Source: Coptis chinensis (taxonomy: Eukaryota > Streptophyta > Magnoliopsida > Ranunculales > Ranunculaceae). From it: a DNA stretch of 64,000 bases. This document shows, one piece after another, positions 36,780 through 49,413 of the stretch. Position numbers and translations under genes: made by a program. Location of the stretch: the NCBI GenBank assembly GCA_015680905.1, contig CM027378.1:103933501-103997500 (forward strand), in the 5' to 3' direction. Each line of letters opens with the position of its first letter. Positions within the stretch are counted from its first letter, which is position 1. Under the pieces are notes generated by a model. It saw only the letters and a program-made list of their open reading frames with translations. It ran no database searches and had not been told where the DNA came from.

Positions 36780-37931
36780 GTCTCAGGGGTTTTAAGGAGA
36801 GGGTTTATGGTTGGTGGGGTTGATGAATTAGGAGAGGGTTTAAGACATGGGGAGCAACGACAGATGTCCGTCCAATACTGGAAACTTTACCAAATCTGGA
36901 AGGTAGTCATAAAATTTCAAAAAAAAATCAAAACTTTCGGTATTTGCTTTCAAGACTTGGGCACCAAAACAGGACAAACAATGTTTGTTTTCAGCGAAAT
37001 GGAGCGGGTTCGGGTCGGATTCTCACTCAAAACTCTTTACCATATCCGGATCCATTTGGATTCGGGTCGGATTTTGGATATCCATATCTACTAAAAACAC
37101 ACAAAAAAATACACTATTTTAATGATTTTCATATATAAAGGTAAGATATAAATTATTTTTACGCATCAAAATATGAATCTTGTTAAAATAGTTCGGGTTT
37201 TCGGATATTTGGGTTGGATAATTTAGATTCGGATATGGTCTATTCGAATAAAAATGAATTCAGATATGGGTCGGATTCGGATTGATCCCGTACCATTCCC
37301 AGCCCTAGCGACATCTGACATGGTCCAAATTATCAATCTCCGTCCAAAATGCTTGATGCCATTGAACTGATCAATGTTTGTGCGGGCTGAGATGAGGAGG
37401 AACCAAAATTGTCTTCTGGTTAAAATTTGCTCACTAATCCAAACCAATAAACATCACAGTTTGAATAGGAAGTGCTTTAGGAGCATTTTCTTCTGTAAGG
37501 CATCCTAACTCCTTAGTGGGCTAACCACCTTTCTTCATTCACAACTCTATATAAATTTTGTAGACATACTTCTACATGTCACAATCCTGACAGTCCACGG
37601 TGTTGCTAAGAGGCATCTCCATGAACAACAGAGACATAGAGCTGATATGCATAAAGAAAGGCATAAACATGCACAAAGTTGCAGTACTCGAATCTCTATA
37701 TTCCACTGTAACTAAAATTTATGTAGACGAAACCTTTGTGCTCTTAAGTCTAAACTCTAGATACATCAAATTAGCTAAGCCTTTGAATCAAGCTCAGAAA
37801 AGGATACCAAGGCGGCAGAATTGAGAATGCTTAGGCAAGCCAGATCCATTGTGGTGATGTACCTCTGTTAGTGTCCTAATTGTACTTATAAATACATCAA
37901 AAGAGCTACCCGGACCCACTCCCATAGAAAG
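36780..37931. other. Promoter side of SKP1-like copy 3 with a decayed hAT-type remnant
   Basis: About 36990-37310 carries GGGTTCGGGTCGGATTCTCA near the left and TGGGTCGGATTCGGATTGAT near the right, ending CATTCCCAGCCCTAG. These are features of decayed plant hAT MITEs, whose ends usually read TAGGGCTGGGAATGG. The left terminus is too worn to pair cleanly. The remainder up to the Copia element shows no gene. Confidence 0.45.
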
Positions 37932-38582
37932 TGTTGGAGTTATCCCTCACATGAGAAGAGAAAACAGAGCTTGAGAGAAATGGGCGAATTCGGCGTTGGA
38001 AATGTCGAGGCCCAGGATAGGATGAAGCGACTTCGGCTCGGGGTTCCAATGAACTAGAGCGACCACCTTCATAGAGGCGGCAGCCAGCTCGATCTCAAGA
38101 TACATTGGCGTGCTCAAGGCGGATCTAATTTTCGTGGGCTTTGCTTCTGATACATTGAAATTTGGTTTTTGGAGATAAAAACCAAAAATCAAGGTTTTGA
38201 AAAACCTAACCTAACAAGTCAGAAGGATTGGAATCCAGACTAAAACAAAGAGAGAGAACCTTTACAGATACAACCCTGTAAAGAGATAAGAGTGATCTAG
38301 TAAGGTGAGATTTGAAAGGAGAGATTGTAATCTTCCTTCCCACTTTATTAAGAACTGGCTCTTGTGGAAGTAGGCATCATTGGCCGAACCACGGTAAATA
38401 TTTGTGTTGTGGTTTGCTTTTACTGCTTTACATTATTATCTGTTGTTAATAGTTGTTTAGCGAGTTGGGCATGTTAGTATAGGTTGTAGTTGATATTTAG
38501 ATTTTGTCCGGAGTTGAATTGTGTTCAAATACAAGTTATCTGTGTAGTGGGGAATCGATTGGTATTGATATAATCCCCAACA
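37932..38582 (+). repeat. 5' LTR of the Copia element
   Basis: 651 bp, TGTTGGAGTTATCCCTCACA ... ATAATCCCCAACA, followed directly by AGTGGTATCCGAGCC (primer binding site). The right third, from about 38330, is nearly identical to the 3' LTR, whereas the first third is more diverged. Confidence 0.9.
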
Positions 38583-41500
38583 AGTGGTATCCGAGCCAGT
38601 TAGAATAGCCTAGGGTGTTATCCGAATCTTGGTCAGAAGGTGTTTAAAATTCCCGAGAGAAGATTTGAGGTTAAATAACTTGTAGAGATGGACCATTCCG
38701 TGAACACTTTCATTATGATGAGTCCGAATAGGAAGAACTACACCATCCGAAAGCCAAGATGGAAGACTTGCTATCTATCGCAAGGACTTGGCACTTCCCA
38801 TTGAGAATGAGGGAGTAAAACCGAAAAGAAATGAGGGCCGAAGTGGAAAAAGTGGAAAAAGCAAAAGCCGATTGGATACATTCGACGATGGATTGGCGGC
38901 GGTGTCTTTCACCATGTGGCCCCAAGAGACTACACCTTCCGATCTATGGAAGAAACTTCGAAGACCTTTATGAGAGGAAGTCGGGTGGAAACAAAGTGCT
39001 AGTCGTTAAGAAGTTTGCGGAACCACGAAGTACCAAGAAGGTTCTTCAATGTCCGAGCATCTTAATGAAGTCTGAGAATATCATCAATCGGATGCATTTG
39101 ATGAAGATCAATTTGGGAGGCGAAGTTGAGGCTTTATTTCTATTAGGCTCTCTACCCAAAGTTGGGAGACATTAGCGGTTTCTCTACATGGAGCGACCAA
39201 GGATGGAATTGTTACCATGGAGATGGCTACCACGCCTTTGTTGAATGAGGAGACTAGAAGGAGTGGAAGAAGCGGCTCCTCTCACTCGGAGATCCTTTTC
39301 ACGAGAGAAACGGGGAGAGGTCGGGCCGAAAACCATCTCGCTCTAGAGGTGATGGCAGGAAGTAAATCTAGGGGTGAAGCTAGAACTCCTAAGGCGCAGA
39401 GGCAATGTTACTATTGTGCCACCAAAGGCCACTTCGGATATGAGTCGCGAGAACGAAGAGGGATGAGAAGAATAACCGTGGTACATGAAGACATGGTGCG
39501 CAGAGGAACGGAAACACAAAAGTGAGATACACTTCACTGTCTAGGCGACCTAGTGGGAATTGTGTCGATTGCGGTGTGTCTTTGTCCTTAGTACCTCATG
39601 TCGATACGAGTGGGTGATAGATACAGGAGCATCCTATCACGCCACACCGCCTGGGGATTCTTCACTACCTACAAATATGGTGAATATGGTGAAGTAAGGA
39701 TGGGTAACGATGGAGTCTCAAGATTATAGGCATTGGAGATGTTCATATAGAAACCAATGTCGGCTACACCTTGACACTCGCGGATGTAAGACATGTCCCC
39801 CGACATACGGTTAAGCTTTTAATTTCGGGCGGGGAAATTAGATGACTATGGCTTTGTAAACTTCGTTTGGTAACGGGGTATGGAAACCGAAAGAGGTTCC
39901 ATTGTAGCGACGTGAGGAAAGAAAACTTGCTCTCTTTACAAAACACGCTAGTTTGTGTAAAAGCGAGTTTAACGCGAAGAAGAAGAAGCTTCATCCAACT
40001 GTGGCACAAAGAGACCGTATCACACGGGCATAAAAGGGATGGAAGTTCTTGCTAAGCAAAAGGCCATGCCGCACATTAAAGGTACACATTTAAATACATG
40101 TACTCATCGTTTGGTAGGAAAGCAACACGAGGTGTCTTTCCAAAGATTCCCGTCTCCACGTAAAGGACACCGTCCCTCAACTAGTGCACACCGGACTTAT
40201 GTGGTCCTATGAGAGTAAAGTCCCACCAGGAGTTTCAGTACTTCTTGACATTCATTGATGATCGCGTCGAAAGATATGGGCCTATAGTCCGAAGACCAAG
40301 GATGAAGTACTTGGCGTGTTTGAGAAATTCCACAAAGATGGTGGAAAGAGAGACCGGGAAGTTGTTGAAGTGTATTCGCCGGATAATGGGGGTGAGTACA
40401 TTGGGCCATTTGAAGAGTATTGCGAGTCATGGGATTCGCCATGATGAGCGGTCGCCCCAAGACACCGCAAATGAGAATGGAATAGCAGAGAGAATGAACC
40501 GCACCCATTGTAGAGGATGAGATGCATGCTATCTCACTCTAAGCTACTTTGGGTAGAAGCAATCGCGTCTGGCCGTGCATGTGATCAACCTGTCGCCGCA
40601 AAGCCTCCGAATAGTGATTATCCGAGAGAGTATGGTCGGCAGAGATGTTGATTATGGATACTGGAGGTATTTGGGTGCGGGGCATTTGTGCATATTCCGA
40701 AGGATGAGAGATCCAAGCTTGATGACAAAGCCAAGCGATTGCATTTTTCCGGTTATGGAGATGAAAAGTTTGGTTACAAACTCTATGATCCGATTAACAA
40801 GAAGGTAATCCGTCGAGATGTTGTGTTCTTAGAAGACCAAACCATAGCGGACTTTGAGGAGGGTGAGAAGTTACGGGCTTTCACCAATGATCTTGTTGAT
40901 TCGAACCGAAGTTCCTACCGTGGAACGTCACGAGAGCGTGAAATCGAGAATGCAGAGAACCATGAGTTTGAAGCTCATGATGAGAATCCTATTGCTTTCG
41001 ATGGGATAGAACCTATTGGTATAGAAGATGCAGATGAGATGCATGAACCACCACCGAGCAAGTAGAAGTCTGCAACCTCCCGGGCACCAGATAGATGGGG
41101 CAAGGAGGTCCGATAGAGGGAGACTAGCTTCAACCAGGTATCCACCACATAATGTCACGTCTACTATCTGGATGGTGGAGAACCTATGTACTATCAAGAG
41201 GCACTTGAAGGTACGCACAAAGAAAAGTGGTTGAAGGCCATGCGATGACGAGATGGATTCTTTGCATAAGAATCACACTTATGAAGTTAGTTGAGAAACC
41301 CACAGGGAGAAAAGTTCTCAAGAATAAGTGGATATACAAAGTCAAGCATGAGGAGAACAATCCTCACCCAAGGCAAGCTCGCCTTGTTGGAAGGGATTCG
41401 GTCCAAAGGAAAAGGATTGACTTTGATGAGATCTTCTCTCTGTAGTGAAGATGACTTCTATCCGGGTGGTATTGGGTATGACCGCAAGTATGAACCTAGA

Positions 41501-42783
41501 GGTTGAAAGCGCCTAGATGTTAAGACAGCTTTTCTTCATGGAGACCTTGAAGAAGATGTCTACAAGACCACCCGAGGGTTTGGTCAAAGGCAAGGGAGCA
41601 CCTAGTATCAAGCCGATAAAGAGCTTGTATGGGTTGAAAAGCACGAGACAAATGGTACATAAAGTTTGATTCCTTTATGGCGGCAAGGATACAAGAAGTC
41701 CGCTTCCATCATTGTGTGTTTGTTCGTGAGATTTCGGATAAGGATTTCATTGTCAGGTTATCATTGTATGTGGATGATATGTTGATAGTTGGCCCAAACA
41801 TCAACAAGATATCCAAGTCAAGAAAGACTTGAGTAAGTCCTTTGAGATGAAGGATTTGGGTCAAGCAAAACAGATACTTGATCGCGGATCACTCGTGACG
41901 TAAAAGAGTGGAAAGTTGTGGCTTTCAAGAAAGCTACATTGAGAAAGGTGTTGAAGAGATTCAACATGGATCGCCGGGCCGGTCGGTTAATCCGCTTGGT
42001 GGCCGCCCGCATGACCAAAGAAATGTGTCCTAAGGGTGAGCATGAAAGCAGAGTCGGATGGAAAAGATTCCTTATGCATCCGCAGCTGGCTTTGATGTAT
42101 GCCATGGTGTACTAGACCGGATATTGCTTTTCGCCGTTGGGGTTGTAAGCGATTTCATCAAATCCGCAAAGAACATTGGGAAGGTGTTAAGTGGATATTG
42201 AGATATCTCAAAGGCACTTCCAAATCATGTTTGTGCTTTGGTGGAAGTAAGCCCTTACTTGAAGCGGCTACACCGATGCGGATATGGCGGTGATGTTGAC
42301 TTCGATGAAGTCCACCTCCGGTTATCCGTTACTTTTGCAGGGGAGCGTTTCTTGGCAATCTAAGTTGCAAAAGTGTGTTGCCCTCTCCACTACGAAGTTT
42401 GAGTATATTGCGACCCACCGAGTGTTGCAAAGAGTTCTTATGGATGAAGAGGTTCTTCGGCTTAACTAGGGCTAAAGCGTAAAACAAAGTTTGTAGTTCT
42501 ATGTGACCGGTCGAGCGCCATCCACTGAAAGCAAGAATCCGAGTTTTCATTCTAGATCCAAGCACATACACGTCGTTATCATTGATTAGAGAAGTACTTC
42601 AAGACAAGCATTTGTGTATCGAGAAGATCCATACCGACAAGAACGGGTCGGATATGATGACCAAAGTCTTACCGAAAGGTAAGTTTGATGTTTGTTGTGC
42701 TATTGCCGGAATGGCAAAGACACTCCTCCCGTTGATTTGGCAATTGCATGGAGGTATCCCCCTCACCGCTCGGGAGGGGAGAT

Positions 42784-43455
42784 TGTCGAGTTATCTCTCA
42801 CATGAGAAGAGAAAACGAGCTTAGAGAAACGGGCTAATTCGGGCGCTTGGAAATGTCGAGGCTTGCGCCAGCCCGGATGGGGCGACTTCGCACTCGGGGT
42901 TCCATGAAGACTAGGGCGGCCACCAGCATAGAGGCGACCAATTCCGATCTCCTTCCAACATTGGCCTTCAGGCCAAGAAGAGAGGGCCAAGGCCAGTCTA
43001 ATTTTCGTGGGCTTTGCTCAAGATTCCGCAAAATTTGGTTTTGGAGATAAAAACCAAAAATCAAGGTTTTGAAAAACCTAACCTAACAAGTCGAGGATTG
43101 GAATCCGGGACTAAAACAAAGAGAGAACCTTCTACGAGATACAACCCCAGTAAAGAGATAAGAGTGATCTAGTAAAAGAGACCGAAGCGAGAGATTGTAA
43201 TCTTCCTTCCCACTTTATTAAGAATTGGCTCTTGTGGGAAGTAGGCATCATTGGGCCAACCACGGTAAATCTTTGTGTTGTGGTTTGCTTTTACTTCTTT
43301 TACATTATTATCCATTGTTAATAGTTGTTTAGCGAGTTGGGCATGTTAGTATAGGTTGTAGTTGATATTTAGATTTTGTCCGGAGTTGAATTGTGTTCAA
43401 ATACAAGTTATCTGTGTAGTGGGGGAATCGATTGGTATTGATATAATCCCCAACA
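42784..43455 (+). repeat. 3' LTR of the Copia element
   Basis: 672 bp, TGTCGAGTTATCTCTCACAT ... ATAATCCCCAACA, preceded by a purine-rich tract. The sequence after it, GAACTAGTTATTTTGGTGTAA, rejoins the SKP1-like duplicated flank. Confidence 0.9.
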
Positions 43456-43966
43456 GAAAAGAACTAGTTATTTTGGTGTAACGTAAGCTTGAGTGTTTCT
43501 TCCCTATTAAAATCAATCTCAACTGTTTCGTCAAGGAAACGGCTATAACATGACTCTAACTAGCATGCCTTACAAATCAGCAACAGCTAACACAAGCAAA
43601 AACTATTGAAGAGAAATGGAAAAAAGAGTACAGGTCAGGTGTAATGGACTCTACCAAATCTAACAACATTTAAGGCAGCCGCAACCGAAAAAAGGCACTA
43701 TCCAAATGAAATGACATTTTATATCTACTCCAGAAACATCAAACATGTCTGAAAACCCCCAGACAAAATTATATCAGAGAAGGTACATCGGCAGCAAAAT
43801 GAGGTCAGTTAACACCAGATAAGAGTCTTTCTAACAATGTATGCACTAACTAAACTACTGACAGTAACATCAGATATAAACAATACTAGAAGTTTCTCCT
43901 AACCATCAAATTCTGTGGCACAGACTACCCAGAAAAAAGCCATAAAAATCCACGAGGTTCAGGCCA
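43456..43966. other. 3' flank of SKP1-like copy 4
   Basis: GTAAGCTTGAGTGTTTCTTCCCTATT and the following GGCTATAACATGACTCTAACTAGCATGCC parallel the flank of copy 3 near 34252-34350. This shows the copy 4 unit continues directly after the Copia element. No other coding sequence. Confidence 0.65.
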
Positions 43967-44140
43967 TCATTCAAAGGACCAACAGTTCTCTCTTCTAACT
44001 TCCTCCTCTTCCTCTAGAGTATAATCATTTTCTATATCGAAAATCCTGCGGATCTCCTCTACCGGTTTTCCCTTGATTATGTCAGCTACCCTCTGGCAGG
44101 ATAAATTTATCAAGCTCTTGATGTTCAGATAATGTGCAGC
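43967..44140 (-). CDS. SKP1-like protein, array copy 4, second exon only
   Basis: A CTGCATAAAATAG-type border (reverse strand ATGCAG acceptor) precedes an open 58-codon exon ending at 43967. It encodes [39 protein letters not shown], and a near-canonical tail [15 protein letters not shown]. It is the best-preserved F-box-binding end after copy 1. No matching first exon lies within the window. The intron side (44141 onward) matches the introns of copies 2 and 3 up to about 44704, where a mobile element begins, and again from about 56860. Exon 1 is therefore either beyond the window's right edge or lost. Whether this copy still makes a protein cannot be judged here. Confidence 0.78.
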   Translation of the reverse strand, partial: AAHYLNIKSLINLSCQRVADIIKGKPVEEIRRIFDIENDYTLEEEEEVRRENCWSFE

Positions 44141-44743
44141 CTGCATAAAATAGAGAAAATAATTAACCTTTTCTACCATATTACTAGCAAAACTAAGGGG
44201 AAATGAGAACGCCATTAGCAATATAGAGGGAGGATTCAACAAGATGATCAAGCACATTAATTCACAGCTTATCCAGGTATTTATGCAAGTTTCAGCTAGT
44301 CAAATCTATGCTACGAATTATGTAGAGCAGAATCTATCAACATGGATTTATAAAACCTTGCTCTATTTTCTTATAAAAAGAACCTTAGAATTGCAGAATA
44401 TCAAGAAGTTTGTTAAAGTCAATTAGTCCTGAAAAATAGTGTCTCCTCTAGCTGATATCGTCACAGCCACCCAGTGTAGTGCCATGTTGGAATTATAACA
44501 CTGGAAAAGAAAGAGGAAAAATCCAATCGAGCAGATAAGTAGAACGAAAAAAAAGACAGATGGTCAAAGACTGCAACTATATATTACTATTTTTGCACTC
44601 ACAAGCTCCAATAATCTGCCTCTCACCCAATTATAATCAGTCATGCGATGATCAAAAAACATAAAAGTTTAAGAGAATTTGTCTCAGTCCAGTGCCAGGA
44701 GGTTATTATAACACCCCGTCTTTTTTATTTTGTTTTCCTAGTA

Positions 44744-44784
44744 AAAATAATAATAATAATAAAAAATAATAATAATAATAATAG
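44744..44784. repeat. AAT microsatellite
   Basis: Two runs of AAT/ATA units separated by AAAAA, inside the left part of the probable solo LTR. Confidence 0.8.
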
Positions 44785-45476
44785 ACAAAGCAAAAGATAT
44801 AATAACGATCAGTTTAGGGATAAAAGTCCCAAAAGTAAAAAGAGAAGTTTCAACTTTTGTTTTCGGGGAGGTTTTAAAAACATAAAAAAATGAGTGTTCT
44901 CACGTAGAGTTTTTGGAAAAAACACAGCGAGAGTTTTAGAAAAAAAAAAAGAGAGTTTTGCTAAAAGAAGAAAAGGCTTTGAACAAGGAAGATCGTCTTT
45001 TTCGCGCGACAGTCGACTTCGGTCTTTCGAGGTTGTTTCGCTTTCGGAAAGCTGTTCGGTTTATAAACTGTGAGTAGATATATTATGTTTTGATAAAGTT
45101 CTCATTGTTTACTGTAGATTGCATGAGGATGAAACCAATATGATTTTTACTGTTCATATAATTGTTGTATGAGTCCGATTTAGATCAGATACTTTTTAGT
45201 GTTAACTACGATATACAATTATGAATAAACGTCTGTCTCGGGAAAAAAATTAAAGCCGGGGGTTTTAGAATCGATGATGGGCACATTGTAAAACAAAGGG
45301 TCGACTTATGTATTGGCTCTGGCTTTAGATTTTCGCCAAAGGACCAAATTTTCATGGATTGTTATACTTGTTGTTAATCGTTGTGGTGTGGGTTGTTTGT
45401 TTTGATTTGGTTGATGTCGGGTTTTAGAATCGGTGATTGGGTGTCTTTGTTGAAGCTCGAAGGAAAGAATGGCATC

Positions 45477-45956
45477 CAGATGTACCAATCTGACCGGGTA
45501 CCCCTACAAACGACCATCATTGGTACCACTATAAGAGCCGCCATTAACGAGGCGGGCTTGCTAGCCCGCCATCGGCGGCAGCCCCGCTTTGTCTACTAAT
45601 GTGGCATTCGAATGCCCTCTATCAAAGCAATGACACCGCCCATTAATATGACACCCAAGTTATATATAGCGGTCCGGAGATATGTCAAGGGATTTTTTCC
45701 ATATGAAGCTTTAGGAAAGATTTCATACAAAAGAGGGAAATATCTCGTCAAATAAGGAAAGGGTATTTTTAGCAATAAGATTCCTATAAATACCCAACAA
45801 TCATTTCAAACGAAGAACTACGTGCATTTTTTGAGACTTGATTCCAGAGAACAATTTGGATATCGAGGGCAGCCATTGGTGGTACATAATCTCTCACCCA
45901 TATCAACCTCTCCAACAAGATCGTTAGTGTGTTTTGCGTGAGTTCTCACCCAAACA
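45477..45956 (+). repeat. 5' LTR of the nested Gypsy-type element
   Basis: Aligns throughout with 53901-54375 from GTACCCCTACAAACGACC to AGTTCTCACCCAAACA. It contains the promoter-like word CCTATAAATACCC (about 45784) present in both copies. Confidence 0.88.
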
Positions 45957-47368
45957 TAATTGGGCGCCGTCCCGTGGTCCTTATTATCGGGCCCTCTTTC
46001 ACGCCTTCTTCTTCCAAGCACCATTAATGGCAAAACTACAAGGTCTCAAAGTAACAAGAATGCAAGAACACAACAACAACAAGGCGAAAATCCGGAAATA
46101 CTAATCAATCAGAGGTGATAGAACAACCGGCCGCAACGGATCTCGCAAGATCGCCTTTTCAACTCGATGCCCACGACAACCCGTGATCTAGACGTCCGAC
46201 ATCTCAGGCTCCAAAGAACTCACCTTCAAGATCTAGATGTTACAAATGCAAACGGCGAAGTAGATCCGGATAACATGGAGATAGGAGGTGAAGACATGCC
46301 GCTTAAATCTTAAGGCCGAGGTTCGAGAGAGAGAAGGAGCATAGCAACTACTTGCGTATAATTTGGACAAAGGGGAAGCAAGTACAAAGGGATGACGCCG
46401 ATGTTTGATCTTCCACACCGCAAGAGCTCCCGGATCCGTGAAAATCGGAGTGTATCCAACCGACTACAATTTAATTACGGTACATCCCGGCCCATTGAAA
46501 CGGTCCCCGAAAGCATCGCCACCCAAGGTCAAACAGGATATTCATCTCATTCAAGAAGACGATCCGGATCTCGAAATACCAACAACACTAGGCGATAAGT
46601 GGTCATAACATGACAAGATCATTGAATGTTGATCATAGCAGATCGAGAGGTGGACAACATCCACCATAAGACGAAATGTCAACGCCAAGAGCGGGGACCT
46701 CGAGACGAATTGCAACATGACCTTAGACATGGCTTGAATGCAAAAAACCGATACAGATTGTGTTAATGACGGTCAGCCCGAATATGGCCACACCAAAGAA
46801 ATGGGTCCCCGCCGACCGAAAACGTTTAGCCCGTTGTATCGGCATAGGTCTCAAGCACCCCAAGGAACCAACCAAATATAGAAGCAAGCAACAACCGGGG
46901 CGACAACACCGTGGAGATGCAACGTAGTAAAGTTACTCCTCAAGTCGTAAGTCTAGAAGCCACAGGTGCACCATTCACTTTAACAACAAATCAAAGACAT
47001 CATCAAGAAAACAATGACTAATGTGGGTGTCACCAAGCACGATGGAAAGACCTTGCGATAAATGAAGATGTCGCCGGAGATGTTCTCTAAAAATACAAAA
47101 TGCAGAGCATCGAAAGGATTCAAACAACCCGGACCTTCCTACGCTCAACGGCGGAGGAGACCCAAACGATCATGTTATGGAGTTTAAAAGCGGGGTAATT
47201 CTATGGCGAAAAGATGACCCCCTATCGTGCAAACTTTTTCCGCCTTCACGTTAAAAGGAGAAGCTCTACGCCGCTTTCCAAAAATTGCCCGGCCAATCTA
47301 TCGCGTCATTTCGTGAATTAGCAAACCCAGTTCACGATCGGTTTAAGCATAATTGACACGCCCCAAGG

Positions 47369-47757
47369 ATGTCAACATCTTGCTCAACACCAAGCAAAGA
47401 AAAGGATGAAGCATTGGCAAAGTTCGTAATTCGTTTCCGCCAAGTGCAAGCAGAGGTCACCGATGTCCCTGACGTAATGATCATTCATGCATTCAAGGAA
47501 GGAGTCCATTTCGATAAAAACGGAATTTACAACTCCCTTGTACGGGACCCCCCACAATCCAAATCCGATTTGTTTGCACGAACACGCCAGTTCATTAACG
47601 TGGAGGAAGATGTTAGATCAAAAGCCTCAAGAGACGAAGACTTCCGGAGTAAAGACTCAAACGAAGGTAAAGGCAAACAGAAGCAAAACATATCGGAAGG
47701 ACCACAACAGAAGTTAGAATACAACAAGGTTAGAATACCACCACCTCAGTTTAGGTG
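47369..47757 (+). pseudogene. Gag fragment of the nested Gypsy-type element
   Basis: This open stretch encodes a charged segment with VIRFRQVQAEV, IIHAFKEGVHFD and RQFINVEEDVRSKA, typical of the downstream part of plant Gypsy gag proteins (retrotransposon gag domain and its basic tail). A related tail (ARDKDIRSKDF) occurs in the second Gypsy-like element near 59180. Further gag pieces lie upstream. The element is a fossil and the gene is broken. Confidence 0.7.
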
Positions 47758-47787
47758 AGGTTGGTATTTAACCTACACCAATTCAAA

Positions 47788-48240
47788 GTCGTGGAGTTTT
47801 GCGTTTGCAAAACCTTACTCCACGATCAAAAAAGTCGTGGAGTTGGCGCTTGCAAAACCTTACTCCACGATCAAAAGTCGTGGAGTTTGCGTTTGCAAAA
47901 CCGCATCTCCGCGATCAAAAGTCGTGGAGTTTGGCGCTTGCAAAACCTTACTCCACGCATCAAAAAGTCATGGAGTTTGTGTTTGCAAAACCTTACTCCA
48001 CGCATCACAAAGTCGCGGAGTTTGCGTTTGCAAAACCTTACTCCACGCATCAAAAAGTCGTGGAGTTTGTGTTTGCAAAACCTTACTCCACGCATCACAA
48101 AGTCGTGGAGTTTGCGTCTGCAACACCTTACTCCACGCATCAGGAAGTCACAGGGCTTGCATATGCAATATCTTGAACCACGCACCAGAAAATCGTGGGG
48201 TTAGCATTTACAATACCTTACCCCACTCATCACAAATCAC
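47788..48240. repeat. 45-bp tandem array, ten units, each a hairpin
   Basis: Starts of GTCGTGGAG-type words fall at about 47788, 47834, 47878, 47921, 47968, 48012, 48058, 48102, 48148 and 48192, spacing 43-47 bp. Each unit reads GTGGAGTTTGCGTTTGC then AAAACCTTACTCCAC, so its ends GTGGAGT and ACTCCAC are inverted repeats that can fold. The right-hand units are more diverged. The array lies just after gag inside the Gypsy-type element. Its units are free of stops in all three plus-strand frames over long stretches, which I take as a by-product of the repeat rather than coding. Confidence 0.88.
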
Positions 48241-49413
48241 ATAGCAATCAAGCGGGAATGACTATATAAATGCAAACTGGTTTATCGGGTCTACCAACAA
48301 AATGAAATTTCTGTTTCCCAGATTTTACATTATCACCTAGGTGTTCTTCATTATACAAGAGGTCGTGCACGCATCAACACTTAATTCAAAGCATTCCAAA
48401 TCCAATAAACAAACAGGCCATACTGGCTAGCAAATTAAAGAAGCTACACGCAAACCTCAAATCGCATTTATCCGAAAGCAAATTTTAGGTAGTCAAACAC
48501 CGTGAGTGGCCTACATTTCCTTTTTCCTATTGTCTTTTCAAAAAAAAAAAAAAAAAAAAGATTTGATTCAAGCTACTTTCTTACTAGTTATCAAAAAGAT
48601 GATTTGATAACTACCCAAATCACGTTAAACAAAACTTTCTTGCTAGTATCTTGTGAGATTCTCAATGTCTATAGGTGGGTTTTCCAAACTTACAAAGTAC
48701 AATTTCTTCCGCTTTGTTTTTCTCAAATTACAAGTTTCAGTTTCCTACCGACTCTCCATTACCGCGGTGTATTCCCCTACTCTACTCTCCAAAATTGAAA
48801 TTCAAATGATCGAAAAATTGTCCCCGCTTTACTTTCCACAATCCCCTTGCCAATACCAAGTTGCAATTATCTAGAACAGAGCACAAATAAATAGAAGTCA
48901 GTTTCATCTAATACTACCAAAGGCCAAAAGGGACAATGAGGTGATCCACGACTTTGAGTTCGTATAGATACCAACTAGTTTGATGTCACTGCCATTACAA
49001 TTCACATTTCATAGCTATCATCGTCAAAGCCAACGACGTTAAAAAATTTAAGATTGGATATTTACACTATATACTTCGAAGTAATGACATCTACAAAATA
49101 AAGAAACAAACAAATAATAGTTTATACAATCGACTTCCAGTATGCATGTTGGAATTTGGATTGCGAATAGAGAATTTCAGTAACACAGAAGACATTCATA
49201 AATCATAAATCACTCTTAGACATTAATGGGGAAAACGGCCGACCAAGTAGTATATTTCACAAGTAGTTTTCAATCATTTTACAAATCTTCCTCATGACCA
49301 AGAGAAATTTTAGTACCATGAAACCACGTAAGCCAAATTGTTACAACTTACAAGGGATGAGACATGACACCACCCGAAGCATCCGACATACAAAAGAAAC
49401 AAAGAGAGTGCTA

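Larger units (their letters stand above)
37932..43455 (+). mobile_element. Copia LTR retrotransposon, complete end to end but broken
   Basis: Flanking LTRs at 37932-38582 and 42784-43455 both start TGT and end AATCCCCAACA. The five bases outside differ at one position (GAAAG and GAAAA), a near-perfect target duplication. A tRNA-Met-type primer site (TGGTATCCGAGCC) follows the left LTR, and a purine tract (GGGAGGGGAGA) precedes the right one. Recognisable parts in order are a gag zinc knuckle (about 39400), protease with DTGAS (about 39611), integrase core (about 40190-40520), reverse transcriptase (about 41230-41900, including YVDDM) and RNase H (about 42170-42700). This order is diagnostic of Copia, and the integrase/RT resemble the Tork/Tnt1 lineage. 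The coding region is broken in well over ten places. LTR copies differ visibly, so it is not a very recent insertion. Confidence 0.93.

Noticed and set aside
47788-48240. CRISPR-like array
   Set aside because: The units are contiguous tandem copies with no unique spacers, inside a plant retroelement.
47755-48244. Three overlapping plus-strand open frames and one minus-strand frame rich in CKTLLH/RFCKHK repeats
   Set aside because: They arise from the 45-bp tandem array, whose unit happens to lack stops in several frames. They are not independent genes.
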